A program made the translations under genes and the position numbers. From a virus, in the IMG/VR virus record IMGVR_UViG_3300048927_000744, positions 1 through 53,451 of that record: 53,451 nt of DNA, one strand, 5' to 3'. This document shows positions 24,099-32,408 of this stretch, one piece after another. Numbering within the stretch: position 1 is the first letter of the stretch; the number at the start of each line of letters is the position of its first letter. Under the pieces are notes generated by a model that was not told where the DNA came from, did no database searches, and worked only from the letters and a program-made list of their open reading frames with translations.

Positions 24099-25265
24099 AT
24101 GAGTTTCTTTCACGGCGTTACCACCACAGATATCAAGACAGGCGCGCGCACCATCTCCCTGCCGTCGTCTTCCATCATCGGACTTTGCGACACCTTTGTG
24201 CCGGGCGCCCTCGGCGGCGGTACTGCCAAGGCCGGCGAGCTCAAGTTGATCACTTCTGAGCGCGAGGCTATTGCTGCCTTCGGTGCTGACTCGGCGATCA
24301 CCAAGGCCTGTAAGGCGATCTATACCAAGGCCAAAGCGGTGATTGTTGCCATTGGTGTCCCGAAGCTGGAGGACGCGGCGCTGCAAACTTCGGCGATTAT
24401 TGGCGGTGTTCTTGCCTCGGGTCAGCGTACTGGCCTGCAGGCTTTGCTCGATGGGAAAAGCCTGTTCAACGCGCAGCCGCGGCTGTTGATTGCTCCGGGT
24501 CACACCGCCACCCAAGCGGTGGCTACCGCGCTCGATAGCCTGGCGCAGAAGCTGCGGGCAATCGGCATTCTTGACGGACCTGGAACCACGGATGAGGCGG
24601 CAATGCTCTACGCCGATAACTTCGGCAGTCGCAACCTGTTCATGGTTGACCCTGGAGTTCAGTACTGGGACACCGAGCTCAGCAAGACTGTTGATGCGCC
24701 GGCCTCGGCCTGGGCGGCGGGCTTGTTCGCCTGGACCGATGCCGAATATGGCTTCTGGGCCTCGCCGTCGAACAAGGAGTTCACCGGCATCACTGGGACA
24801 ACCCGTGCTGTCGAGTATCTGGACGGTGATGAGACGTGCCGTGCCAACCTGCTGAACAACGCCAATATCACCACGATCATCCGCGACGATGGCTATCGCT
24901 TGTGGGGCAACCGCACGCTATCGAGCGATCCGAAGTGGGCGTTCGTTACGCGCGTTCGCACGCTGTTCATCCTCATGGATGCGGTGCAGGCCGGCCACAA
25001 GTGGGCCGTAGACCGCTCGATCACCAAGACCTACGTCAAGGATGTAACTGACGGACTGGACGCTTTTATGCGCGACCTGAAAGCCCAGGGCGCGATTATC
25101 AATTTTGAGGTGTACCCGGACACTGAGCTGAACACAGCCAGCCAGATCGCTCAGGGCAAAGTTTATTGGCGCATTCGTTTCACCGACGTGCCGCCTGCAG
25201 AAAACCCGAATTTCCTTTTCGAAGTCACCGATCAGTGGATGACCGAAGTTCTCGAAGCAGCCTAA
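24099..25265 (+). CDS. Contractile tail sheath protein FI, 388 aa
   Basis: P2 gpFI-family sheath subunit. Typical features are the N-terminal FFHGVTTTDIKTGARTISLPSSSIIGLCDTF, the central APGHTATQAVATALDSLAQKLRAIGILDGPGTTDEAA, and the conserved C-terminal AFVTRVRTLFILMDAVQAGHKWAVDRSITKTYVKDV. Length is as in P2 (396 aa). A sheath proves a contractile (myovirus-type) tail. ATG 24099 is chosen over TTG 24090 because of CTGGAGATTGAG upstream. Confidence 0.95.
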   Translation: MSFFHGVTTTDIKTGARTISLPSSSIIGLCDTFVPGALGGGTAKAGELKLITSEREAIAAFGADSAITKACKAIYTKAKAVIVAIGVPKLEDAALQTSAIIGGVLASGQRTGLQALLDGKSLFNAQPRLLIAPGHTATQAVATALDSLAQKLRAIGILDGPGTTDEAAMLYADNFGSRNLFMVDPGVQYWDTELSKTVDAPASAWAAGLFAWTDAEYGFWASPSNKEFTGITGTTRAVEYLDGDETCRANLLNNANITTIIRDDGYRLWGNRTLSSDPKWAFVTRVRTLFILMDAVQAGHKWAVDRSITKTYVKDVTDGLDAFMRDLKAQGAIINFEVYPDTELNTASQIAQGKVYWRIRFTDVPPAENPNFLFEVTDQWMTEVLEAA

Positions 25266-25277
25266 GGGGCCTAGTCA

Positions 25278-25781
25278 ATGATTCCTCAAACTTTGTTTAA
25301 CACGAACCTGTTTGTCGACGGCGTGAACTTCGCCGGCGATGTGCCGAGTCTGACCCTGCCCAAGCTGACGGTTAAGACCGACGAATATCGTGCCGGTGGT
25401 ATGGCCGGTGCAATTGAGATGGCCCAGGGTTTGGAAAAACTGGAAGCGTCCTTTGTCACTAAGGGTGTGCGTCGAGAGTCGTTGAAGCACTTCGGCCTGG
25501 CCGATGGCACGGCCTTCAATGCGACGTTCCGAGGGGCTTTCAGGGGGCAAAAAGGGGCAGTGACGGCTGTCGTCGCCACCCTGCGAGGTTTGCTTAAAGA
25601 GGTCGATCTTGGGGATTGGAAAGCCGGTGATCCTGCTGAGATCAAGCATGCCGTTGCGCCTTCTTACTACAAGCTCGAAATCGACGGTCGCGTCATGTAC
25701 GAGATCGACATGGTCGCGGGCGTTCAAGTAATCGACGGTAAAGATCAACTCGCTGACATTCGCACCGCGCTCGGCCTCTAA
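25278..25781 (+). CDS. Major tail tube protein FII, 167 aa
   Basis: P2 gpFII-family tube subunit that forms the inner channel within the sheath. The start MIPQTLFNTNLFVDGVNFAGDVPSLTLPKLTVKTDEYRAGGMAGAIEMAQGLEKLEASF is typical, and the C-terminus has YKLEIDGRVMYEIDMVAGVQVIDGKDQLADIRTALGL. Length equals the family (about 170). It directly follows the sheath gene. Confidence 0.95.
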   Translation: MIPQTLFNTNLFVDGVNFAGDVPSLTLPKLTVKTDEYRAGGMAGAIEMAQGLEKLEASFVTKGVRRESLKHFGLADGTAFNATFRGAFRGQKGAVTAVVATLRGLLKEVDLGDWKAGDPAEIKHAVAPSYYKLEIDGRVMYEIDMVAGVQVIDGKDQLADIRTALGL

Positions 25782-25795
25782 GGGAATAGATCCAA

Positions 25796-26395
25796 ATGAA
25801 TAAAGCAACTTTTAAAGAAGTACCGGCCTGGCTGTCGCTCACTGCACTCGCTGCCGTCGTGACCCTCACGCGGCCGAGCAATGCCAACGGCGTGCAGGTC
25901 GAGACCTTGACCTTGCGTGCGCCGCTTGTGCGTGAAGTGCGGGCAGCCGACCGCGCCTCTAACGGCGACGAAGAACAGCGTGAGCTGATGTTGTTCGCGG
26001 GATTGGCAGAGGCGGGCGTTAAGGATCTGGAAGGGCTGAAGCTTGCGGACTACCGCCGTCTTCAATCTGCCTATTCGCACTTGGTACCCGATACTGACTA
26101 TTCGGCGTCGATGCCATCGTGGTTGTCGGTCACCACCGACCAGGCCGTGGTTACGCTTTCCTGTTCGAGTGAAATCAACGGGGTGACGGTCGATAAATTA
26201 GCTCTGCGATCTCCGACGGTGGGCGATGTTCGCACGGCTAATCGCGAGTCGGGCGGGGATGACGAACAGCGCGAACTGGTGTTGTTTGCCGCGCTTGCCG
26301 GTGTACCTGTCGCGGATCTGGAGGGCCTGAAGCTGGTGGATTTTAACCGCCTGCAGGCCGGCTATTTTCGTATGGACCAAGACGACGGGGTTTGA
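25796..26395 (+). CDS. Tail assembly chaperone gpE-like, internally duplicated, 199 aa
   Basis: Tail assembly chaperone at the P2 gene E position. P2 gpE is about 90 residues; this protein is twice that because the domain is duplicated. Residues 21-93 and 118-190 align throughout: VTLTRPSNANGVQVETL with VTLSCSSEINGVTVDKL, and DEEQRELMLFAGL..KDLEGLKLADYRRLQ with DDEQRELVLFAAL..ADLEGLKLVDFNRLQ. It ends at TGA 26393 in GGG GTT TGA C, where the following frame continues open (see 26391-26507). The two copies have diverged, so the duplication is old. Confidence 0.8.
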   Translation: MNKATFKEVPAWLSLTALAAVVTLTRPSNANGVQVETLTLRAPLVREVRAADRASNGDEEQRELMLFAGLAEAGVKDLEGLKLADYRRLQSAYSHLVPDTDYSASMPSWLSVTTDQAVVTLSCSSEINGVTVDKLALRSPTVGDVRTANRESGGDDEQRELVLFAALAGVPVADLEGLKLVDFNRLQAGYFRMDQDDGV

Positions 26396-26507
26396 CCCTG
26401 GCGTCATCAAAATGGCCGCGAAACGTCTAGCGGCGGAAACAGGATTTTCCGCTGCTGAGATTCTGTCGATGCCGTTTGCAGAAATGGTGTGGTGGCTCAC
26501 GGATTGA
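26391..26507 (+). CDS. Candidate frameshift extension of gpE (E'-like), 38 codons
   Basis: Immediately at the gpE stop the +1 frame is open for 38 codons, giving FDPGVIKMAAKRLAAETGFSA and ending in a small hydrophobic/aromatic FAEMVWWLTD. P2-like phages make an extended E+E' chaperone by ribosomal frameshifting here. The junction GTT TGA C resembles the prfB type +1 site (slippery codon followed by TGA C). The frame could also be read as a separate 31-residue protein from ATG 26412, but no good ribosome binding site precedes it. Frame direction is +1 (or -2), unlike the -1 of P2. Confidence 0.5.
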   Translation, partial: FDPGVIKMAAKRLAAETGFSAAEILSMPFAEMVWWLTD

Positions 26508-26545
26508 GCTGCCTTCGGTAATACTGTGCAAATGGGGGCCATGAC

Positions 26546-29500
26546 ATGGCGAACAAAATCGCCCTCGGGCTGGTGATCGGCGGTGCCGTCAGCGCGACTG
26601 TCGGTGCTGCGTTCAAAGATGTGACGGGGCGTATCAAGCGTCTAGAGGCGGAAGGTCTCAAGGCTCGAGTTCTGCAGCGTACTATTGGCGACACCATTCG
26701 CTTGCGCGATGAATGGAAGAAGGCCCACGACAGCGGCTCAGAGGGGGCGTCCAAGCTGTTGGGCCGGTTGAACTCCAACCTCGATAGTTTGAAAAAGCAG
26801 GGGATCGAGGTTGGCCGGTTGGAGAAAGCCTATCGGTCACTGGGGCAGACGGCCAACAAAGCTGAGCTTAAAGCCAGGGGGCACCAGCAGCTTGATGCCG
26901 GTAAGAATGGCATGAAAAGCGCGGTCGGCGCCGCTGTTGTTGGCGTCGGTGTGCTGGCTGTGCCGACGAAGGTTAGCGCAGACTTTGGGGCCATTGTTCG
27001 TGATATCGCGATCAAGGCTGGCATTGCCAACAAGCCACAAGAAAAGGAGATGTCGCGCAAGATTATCGATACTTCGCGCGACACTGGCATGGCGCGCAAT
27101 GACGTGGCCGACGTCGTTAACCAGTTGGTCGGCGCCGGTATGGAGTTAAGCAAGGCCCTGGAATATGCGCCGGTCGCAGCCAAGTTTGTCGTGGGGCAAG
27201 GTTCGAGCGGTGTCGATACGGCCAAGATGATCAACGCGTTGGGGCAGAACGCCAAAATCACCGACCCCAAGCAGATGCAGCAGGCCCTTGAGGCTATTGC
27301 CTACCAAGGGCAAGCGGGTAGTTTTGAAGCGGCCGATATGGCTAAGTGGTTCCCTGAGCTGTTGGCGAACATGGGCAGCCTCGGCATAACTGGCATGGAT
27401 GCGGTGACGCAGCTGGGGGCCATGCTGCAAGTGCAGATGAAGTCTGCCGGCGGCGCCGATGAGGCGGCGAACAACCTCAAGAACTGGATGAGCAAAATTG
27501 GCTCCGGCGATACCGTCAAGGCATATGCGAAGGCCGGTATCGACTACAAGGGTTCGATGCAGACCGGTTTGCAAAACGGAATGTCCACGCTTGAAACCAG
27601 CATGTCGCTGGCGCAGAAGTACATTCAGGCCACTGATCCGAAGCGCGCGGCTGCAATGGCTGAGGCGACTGCAAAGATCAGTAAGGAATCCGACCCGGAG
27701 AAAGCCAAGGCCATGATGGCCTCGTTAGAAGAGTCACTGCGCACCGGTGACCTGTTCGCCGACATGCAGGTGAAGGCAGCGCTTTCTGCCTATATGCAGA
27801 ACAAGGCGTTGTACAGCCAGCTCAAAAACGATTCGCGTGACGCTACGGGCATTCTCGACAAAAACCTCAGCGAGCGACGTGAGGCATCGTCACAGAAGTG
27901 GGCCGAAATGGCTCAGTCGATGGATGATGCAATGCGCAGCGTTGGGGACGCTTTGCGCCCGGTCACAGACACCGTGGCTGAAGCTTTGACCAAAGTCACC
28001 AAGGGTATTACCTCGCTGTCTGACAGCGCGCCTGGGGTGGTGACTGGCATCGTTGCTGTCGGTGGCGGGCTTGTCGCGCTCAAAGGCCTGCTCAGTTCTT
28101 TCAAAATTGCCAAAGGGTTGCTCAACGTTGCCCGTGGCACGCTGGGTGGTAAGTCCGGCGAAGTGCAAAAAGTCTTTGTGACCAACTCCAAGGATGGCGC
28201 CGTGGGTGGCGAACCCAAAGGCAAAGCCGGGAAAGCCCTGTCGTTAGTTGAGACCGGTCTTAAGGCGGTGGCTTCGCTCAAGGGTGAGCCAGCCGATGGC
28301 GAGGGAAAGGATGACAAGAAGCCCGGCAAGTTTGACCTTGTCGCAACTGGCCTTAAGGTCGTTTCGCTGGCTAAAGAGGCGGCGTCTGCGGACAACGAAG
28401 GCACCGGCGATGTCGATTCAGGGGCGGGAGAGGGTGTCGTCCAAAAAGTTTTCGTCGTTAATGCGAACGCAATGGGTGGCCTCACTGGCGGGTCGGGCGA
28501 ATCACGTCGGCGTCGTCCCGGTTCAAGACGTAATCCTCCGCGCCGTCGGCCGTCACCACCTCGTGCGGGTGGCCCACCACGTCCTCGTGTGGCGCCGCCG
28601 CGACCGCCAGTGCCTCGGTCTGCGTTACCGGCCCCGCGTCCATTGATGCCACGGCCTGCGCCTGCGATGCCGGCACCGCGTCCACCGATGCCACGGCCTG
28701 CGCCTGCGGTACCGGCCCCGCGTCCACCGATGCCACGGCCCGCTCCTGCGGTACCGGCCATACGTCCATCAGTGCCAAGTCCTGCTGCGCCGGCCTTGCA
28801 TCCGACAGTGCCACGGCCCCCGGTGCCTGTTCCTGTCCCACATGCGCCTATTCCGTCAATTTCTGTTCCCAGTGGTGCGATGGCTAAACTGGGCGGGGTC
28901 GTGCAAGCGGTCGGCAAGATCGGCAAAGCCGCCAAGATGATACCTGGTGGCTCGCTGATGGAGGCCGGCGCCATGGCCTTCGACACCTATGAGAATGCCA
29001 AGACCAAGGACGAAAAGGCCGAAGGTTATGGTGCTGCAGCAGGCAATCTTGCCGGCACCATGGCCGGAGCTGCGGCAGGGGCGGCTATTGGCTCGGTGGT
29101 ACCTATCATCGGGACCGCTATTGGCGGGCTGGTGGGTGCTTATTTGGGCAGCATGGGTGGTTCGGCGCTGGGTGGTGCTGCGGGTAAGTCGTGGTTTGGA
29201 GGTGAAGATGAAAAGCCTGCGCCACCTGTAACGCCGTTGCTGATGGCGCCTCGGCCGGGCCCCGCTATTCCAAGCTTGGCCGCCATGGGCAAGTCATTCA
29301 ATAGCGCGAACGGGTCGGGTGCATTGCTGATGGCGCCGGCACCTCAGGCTCCTGTGCTGGGGGATGTAGCACGCTCCCTTGCGGTGTCAGCACCGAGCAA
29401 ACCGGCAGCAGAGGCGATTCAATCCAAAGAGCCGGAGAAGCCTGTCCCGGCCAAAGTGGATCAGAAGTTTGAATACTCGCTGACCATGCCGATTACGGTG

Positions 29501-29620
29501 CAAGGGGATGTGAAAGATCCGCAGCGCTTGGCGCAGGACCTCATGCCGCACATGCGGCTAATGATGGCGGATGCGGCGAAACAAAACGCCGCGAAGCTGT
29601 ATGACGAACCGCACCTGTAA
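26546..29620 (+). CDS. Tail tape measure protein, 1024 aa
   Basis: Length-determining protein of the tail, P2 gpT-like/TP901 core type. The N-terminus is amphipathic and coiled-coil (about 20-110). A conserved core follows (about 130-400: IVRDIAIKAGIANKPQEKEMSRKIIDTSRDTGMARNDVADVVNQLVGAGM and MAKWFPELLANMG). Hydrophobic stretches occur near 490-520 and a Gly/Ala-rich membrane-like segment at about 835-885. An unusual Arg/Pro-rich insert at about 652-772 includes three 14-residue repeats. Gene length of about 3 kb predicts a tail of roughly 150 nm if the common rule of thumb holds. Confidence 0.9.
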   Translation: MANKIALGLVIGGAVSATVGAAFKDVTGRIKRLEAEGLKARVLQRTIGDTIRLRDEWKKAHDSGSEGASKLLGRLNSNLDSLKKQGIEVGRLEKAYRSLGQTANKAELKARGHQQLDAGKNGMKSAVGAAVVGVGVLAVPTKVSADFGAIVRDIAIKAGIANKPQEKEMSRKIIDTSRDTGMARNDVADVVNQLVGAGMELSKALEYAPVAAKFVVGQGSSGVDTAKMINALGQNAKITDPKQMQQALEAIAYQGQAGSFEAADMAKWFPELLANMGSLGITGMDAVTQLGAMLQVQMKSAGGADEAANNLKNWMSKIGSGDTVKAYAKAGIDYKGSMQTGLQNGMSTLETSMSLAQKYIQATDPKRAAAMAEATAKISKESDPEKAKAMMASLEESLRTGDLFADMQVKAALSAYMQNKALYSQLKNDSRDATGILDKNLSERREASSQKWAEMAQSMDDAMRSVGDALRPVTDTVAEALTKVTKGITSLSDSAPGVVTGIVAVGGGLVALKGLLSSFKIAKGLLNVARGTLGGKSGEVQKVFVTNSKDGAVGGEPKGKAGKALSLVETGLKAVASLKGEPADGEGKDDKKPGKFDLVATGLKVVSLAKEAASADNEGTGDVDSGAGEGVVQKVFVVNANAMGGLTGGSGESRRRRPGSRRNPPRRRPSPPRAGGPPRPRVAPPRPPVPRSALPAPRPLMPRPAPAMPAPRPPMPRPAPAVPAPRPPMPRPAPAVPAIRPSVPSPAAPALHPTVPRPPVPVPVPHAPIPSISVPSGAMAKLGGVVQAVGKIGKAAKMIPGGSLMEAGAMAFDTYENAKTKDEKAEGYGAAAGNLAGTMAGAAAGAAIGSVVPIIGTAIGGLVGAYLGSMGGSALGGAAGKSWFGGEDEKPAPPVTPLLMAPRPGPAIPSLAAMGKSFNSANGSGALLMAPAPQAPVLGDVARSLAVSAPSKPAAEAIQSKEPEKPVPAKVDQKFEYSLTMPITVQGDVKDPQRLAQDLMPHMRLMMADAAKQNAAKLYDEPHL
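28628..28753 (+). repeat. Three 42-bp tandem repeats in tape measure gene
   Basis: Units at 28628-28669, 28670-28711 and 28712-28753 encode PAPRPPMPRPAPAV-type 14-mers, with a degenerate fourth copy starting at 28754. They lie inside a Pro/Arg-rich low-complexity insert (about 28499-28860). Repeats in frame with 42-bp period suggest expansion by slippage or unequal recombination. Confidence 0.85.
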
Positions 29621-29629
29621 GGAGGCCCC

Positions 29630-30475
29630 ATGGCTTATTTGGAACAGATGCAATCGGGCCTCAAGTACCTGGTCGAAGCAGGGGAGGCTGGTAGGCGTAG
29701 TGCAGACGGCATGCTTGGACCGGTCAACGGCGCAATCAGGGAGTTAACCGGCGCCGCGTCAGAACTGGAAAACATCCCGTTCGTGGGGCCTGCTGTCGGT
29801 GCCAAGTTACAACGGGTGATGCGCGGTGTGGATGCAGCACAGGCCAAGGTCGGCCAGGTGGCGTCCGTTTACGGCCGGGCGACGAGGGCGGCCACCGAGA
29901 TTCAGGAACGGATGGGCGTGCTGAAGGAACAGGCAGGCAAGGCTGCGACGGCGATCAACAATGTCGCCGGCAAGGTCAGTCCTTCATTGGCGAACATCGT
30001 GCCTACCAGTGCCTTTGCCAAGGATGCAACGCCGGCACCGGAAGCGGTGAAGCCGTTCCCGCACCTGCTGATCATCCAGCCCAGGGACCCCAAGATTCAG
30101 CCGTATTATTTCAACTTAGACACGGCGGCCTTCGACGAGCTGAGTCGCTCGACTGAATTCCGTTGGGCTTCCCAGGAGCGACTGTCGCGGCGACCGGCGC
30201 AGCAAGCCGTGGGCCTGGGTGAGGAAAAGCTCACACTCAAAGGAACGATATACCCAGGCTTCAAGGGGGGCCTCAAGCAGCTGGACACCTTGCGCACCAT
30301 CGGCGGCCGGCTGCAGCCGCTGACCCTGACCACTGGCTATGGCGAGGTGATCGGTACCTGGTGCTTGAAGGCAATCAACGAGGAACAGGGCGCGCTGTTG
30401 CACGGCGGGATTCCCCGTAAACAAGGGTTCACTCTGGAGTTTGCGCGCTATGGCGACGACATGCAGAACGTCTGA
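29630..30475 (+). CDS. Tail protein U with N-terminal extension, 281 aa
   Basis: The C-terminal half (about 140-281) matches P2 gpU: FELSRSTEFRWASQERLSRRPAQQAVGLGEEKLTLKGTIYPGFKGGLKQLDTLRTIGGRLQPLTLTTGYGEVIGTWCLKAI. P2 gpU is about 160 aa, so roughly 120 residues are extra at the N-terminus; that part is Ala-rich, helical and partly like a coiled coil. It may add a connection to the tape measure. ATG 29630 follows AAGGAGGCCCC. The end overlaps gene X by 26 bases. Confidence 0.85.
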   Translation: MAYLEQMQSGLKYLVEAGEAGRRSADGMLGPVNGAIRELTGAASELENIPFVGPAVGAKLQRVMRGVDAAQAKVGQVASVYGRATRAATEIQERMGVLKEQAGKAATAINNVAGKVSPSLANIVPTSAFAKDATPAPEAVKPFPHLLIIQPRDPKIQPYYFNLDTAAFDELSRSTEFRWASQERLSRRPAQQAVGLGEEKLTLKGTIYPGFKGGLKQLDTLRTIGGRLQPLTLTTGYGEVIGTWCLKAINEEQGALLHGGIPRKQGFTLEFARYGDDMQNV

Positions 30476-30656
30476 CGGGGACATGCTCGATGTCATCTGC
30501 CACAACGTTTACGGCCATCTAAATGGCAGTGTCGAGGCGGTGCTTGATGCCAATCAGGGGTTGGCAGACGAGCCACAGCCTTACCGCACTGGTGTTGTGA
30601 TCGTGCTGCCGGATCTGCCCAGTCCGACCGAGGAAGGGATTAGTTTGTGGGATTGA
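30450..30656 (+). CDS. Tail protein X, LysM-like, 68 aa
   Basis: P2 gpX family, a small LysM-like tail protein. The sequence contains DGDMLDVICHNVYGHLNGSVEAVLDANQGLADEPQPYRTGVVIVLPDLP, which matches the family over its whole length. ATG 30450 is chosen; it is embedded in the end of the U gene in another frame, a typical coupling in P2-like operons. Confidence 0.88.
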   Translation: MATTCRTSDGDMLDVICHNVYGHLNGSVEAVLDANQGLADEPQPYRTGVVIVLPDLPSPTEEGISLWD

Positions 30657-30713
30657 CCCTGGACGACAGCGTCGGCAGCCAGTTGCGTTAAGCGTAACGA
30701 CACTTTGTGTTTA

Positions 30714-30735
30714 ACCCGTCTTGTGCGGGTTTTTT
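30714..30735 (+). terminator. Hairpin and T-tract before gene D
   Basis: Stem ACCCG (30714-30718) / CGGGT (30726-30730), loop TCTTGTG, then TTTTTTATTGG. Same type of intergenic module as at 16401, 19513, 24055 and 31808. Confidence 0.6.
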
Positions 30736-30749
30736 ATTGGACAAAATCC

Positions 30750-31796
30750 ATGACTCCTACTTTTCGAATCGTTGCCGACGGCGCCGATATCACAGCCAAG
30801 ATCAATGATCGACTCTTGTTGCTGCGTACCTCTGACAAGCCGGGTATGGACTCCGATGAGTTTGAATTGCGTATTGATGACCGTGACGGCCAGGTGCAGT
30901 TGCCTCGGCGAGGTAGCTCAATCGAGATCTACCTGGGCTATGCCGAAACGTCTCTGATGCGCCTTGGGCGTTATGCGGTGGACACGGTCGAAGTGTCCGG
31001 CCCGCCGGACACGATTGTGATCAAGGGCAAGGCCAGCGATATGCGCGGCAGTGGCAAGACCATCCGCAGCGGAAGCTGGGAGGACGTGCCGCTGTCGAAG
31101 ATCGTTGCCGACATCGCGGCGCGCAATGGCTGGCAGGCGGTGTGTCCGGTAGCGACGAAGGTCGCCCGTGTGGATCAGCTCAACGAGTCCGATTTTAATT
31201 TCATCACGCGCCTAGCCAAGCAATACGACTGCACGGCCAAGGTCGCGGACGGCAAGCTGTTGGTGATGCCGCGTCAGGGAAGTCAGACCGCCAGCGGCAA
31301 AACGTTCGGCGCAATCACCCTGACCCGTAGCGACCTCAGTCGCTGGCAGTTCAGCCTGGGGGATCGCAACTCGCACAAGGCCGTGTCGACCAAGCATCAG
31401 AACAAGAAAGACGGCAAGCTGGCGGTGGTCACCATCGACAACGACGATGCCCCGGATGGCTTGCCGGCGGTGCATACAGATCGACATATCTATCCGAACA
31501 AGACCGCCGCCGAGGCTGCGGCCAAGGCGCGATTGGCGGCGTTCAATCGCTCGACCGCCGATGTGCGTTTCGAGATGCCAGGCCGCACAGACATTTTTGC
31601 CGAACGCCTGATCAACGCCCAGGGCTTCAAGGTCGGTCTCGATGGCGAATACCTGGCGGATTCGGTAGAGCAGGTGTTTACCCAATCCGGCTGGTCGACC
31701 ACAGTCGAGTGCAATGCCGGCAAGAAAGGTAAATCCAAGGGCAAGAAAAAGAAGGAAACGAAGCCGCTCAAGGTTGTGAGCGTTGAGAGGCTGTAG
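30750..31796 (+). CDS. Late control/tail hub protein D, 348 aa
   Basis: P2 gpD-family baseplate hub (T4 gp27-like), historically named late control protein. The family core is visible: FRIVADGADITAKINDRLLLLRTSDKPGMDSDEFELRIDDRDG (about 5-48), GRYAVDTVEVSGPPDTIVIKGKASDMRGS (about 71-100) and LNESDFNFITRLAKQYDCTAKVADGKLLVMPRQG (about 145-178). The C-terminal tail is Lys-rich. ATG 30750 gives the normal start, preceded by a weak ribosome binding site. Confidence 0.93.
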   Translation: MTPTFRIVADGADITAKINDRLLLLRTSDKPGMDSDEFELRIDDRDGQVQLPRRGSSIEIYLGYAETSLMRLGRYAVDTVEVSGPPDTIVIKGKASDMRGSGKTIRSGSWEDVPLSKIVADIAARNGWQAVCPVATKVARVDQLNESDFNFITRLAKQYDCTAKVADGKLLVMPRQGSQTASGKTFGAITLTRSDLSRWQFSLGDRNSHKAVSTKHQNKKDGKLAVVTIDNDDAPDGLPAVHTDRHIYPNKTAAEAAAKARLAAFNRSTADVRFEMPGRTDIFAERLINAQGFKVGLDGEYLADSVEQVFTQSGWSTTVECNAGKKGKSKGKKKKETKPLKVVSVERL

Positions 31797-31807
31797 TGGA
31801 TCCCATC

Positions 31808-31829
31808 GCCGCCTGAGTGCGGCTTTTTT
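31808..31829 (+). terminator. Terminator-like hairpin before endolysin
   Basis: Perfect 5-bp stem GCCGC (31808-31812) / GCGGC (31819-31823), loop CTGAGT, followed by TTTTTT and TGTCTGGAG before ATG 31845. Confidence 0.65.
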
Positions 31830-31844
31830 ATGTCTGGAGTTTTT

Positions 31845-32408
31845 ATGTCGGTCACCGAACAACAGCTGCAACGCATCATGCCGAACGCCCGCCGCCAAGC
31901 GGGCGTTTTTGTATCTGCCCTCAATACGGCGATGGTCAATCGCCAAATCAACACGCCGAACCGTCAGGCCGCGTTCCTGGCCCAGGTCGGTCATGAGTCG
32001 GGTCAACTGCAGTACGTTCGCGAGCTGGGGGGCGATCAGTACCTGAGCAAATACGACACCGGCAACCTGGCTACGAAGCTCGGCAACACCCCGGAAGCCG
32101 ACGGTGATGGTCAGCGCTACCGTGGCCGTGGACTGATCCAGATCACCGGCCACGACAACTATCTGCGCTGCAGCCTGGCACTGTTCGGTGATGAGCGATT
32201 GCTGCGCACCCCCGAGCTGCTCGAGCAGCCGCAATGGGCGGCAGAGTCAGCGGCGTGGTTCTGGTACGTGAATGGGCTGAATGCGCTCGCGGATCAGGAC
32301 CAGTTCAACACCATCACCCGCCGGATCAATGGTGGCCTCAATGGCCTGGAGGATCGGCTGCAGCTGTGGGCCAGGGCGAGGGCGGTGTTATGCGTTTCTT
32401 CGATCTGA
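31845..32408 (+). CDS. Endolysin, glycoside hydrolase family 19, 187 aa
   Basis: Peptidoglycan-cleaving GH19 (chitinase-like) lysozyme. Conserved core: FLAQVGHESGQLQYVRELGG (about 42-62, with probable catalytic Glu50 in HESGQL), RYRGRGLIQITGHDNY (about 92-108) and WFWYVNGLNALADQDQFNTITRRINGG (about 138-165). No signal peptide, so export depends on the holin at 10018. ATG 31845 is preceded by CTGGAG. The end overlaps the Rz gene. Confidence 0.93.
   Translation: MSVTEQQLQRIMPNARRQAGVFVSALNTAMVNRQINTPNRQAAFLAQVGHESGQLQYVRELGGDQYLSKYDTGNLATKLGNTPEADGDGQRYRGRGLIQITGHDNYLRCSLALFGDERLLRTPELLEQPQWAAESAAWFWYVNGLNALADQDQFNTITRRINGGLNGLEDRLQLWARARAVLCVSSI

Noticed and set aside
27913-28986. Long minus-strand open frame (357 codons) opposite the tape measure gene
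   Set aside because: Its Pro/Gly/Ala/Arg-rich low-complexity text mirrors the GC-rich repeat insert on the coding strand; no ribosome binding site or domain.
31212-32234. Long minus-strand open frame (340 codons)
   Set aside because: Lies opposite gene D and the GH19 endolysin, both of which have clear family motifs; Arg/Leu/Gln-rich antisense shadow.
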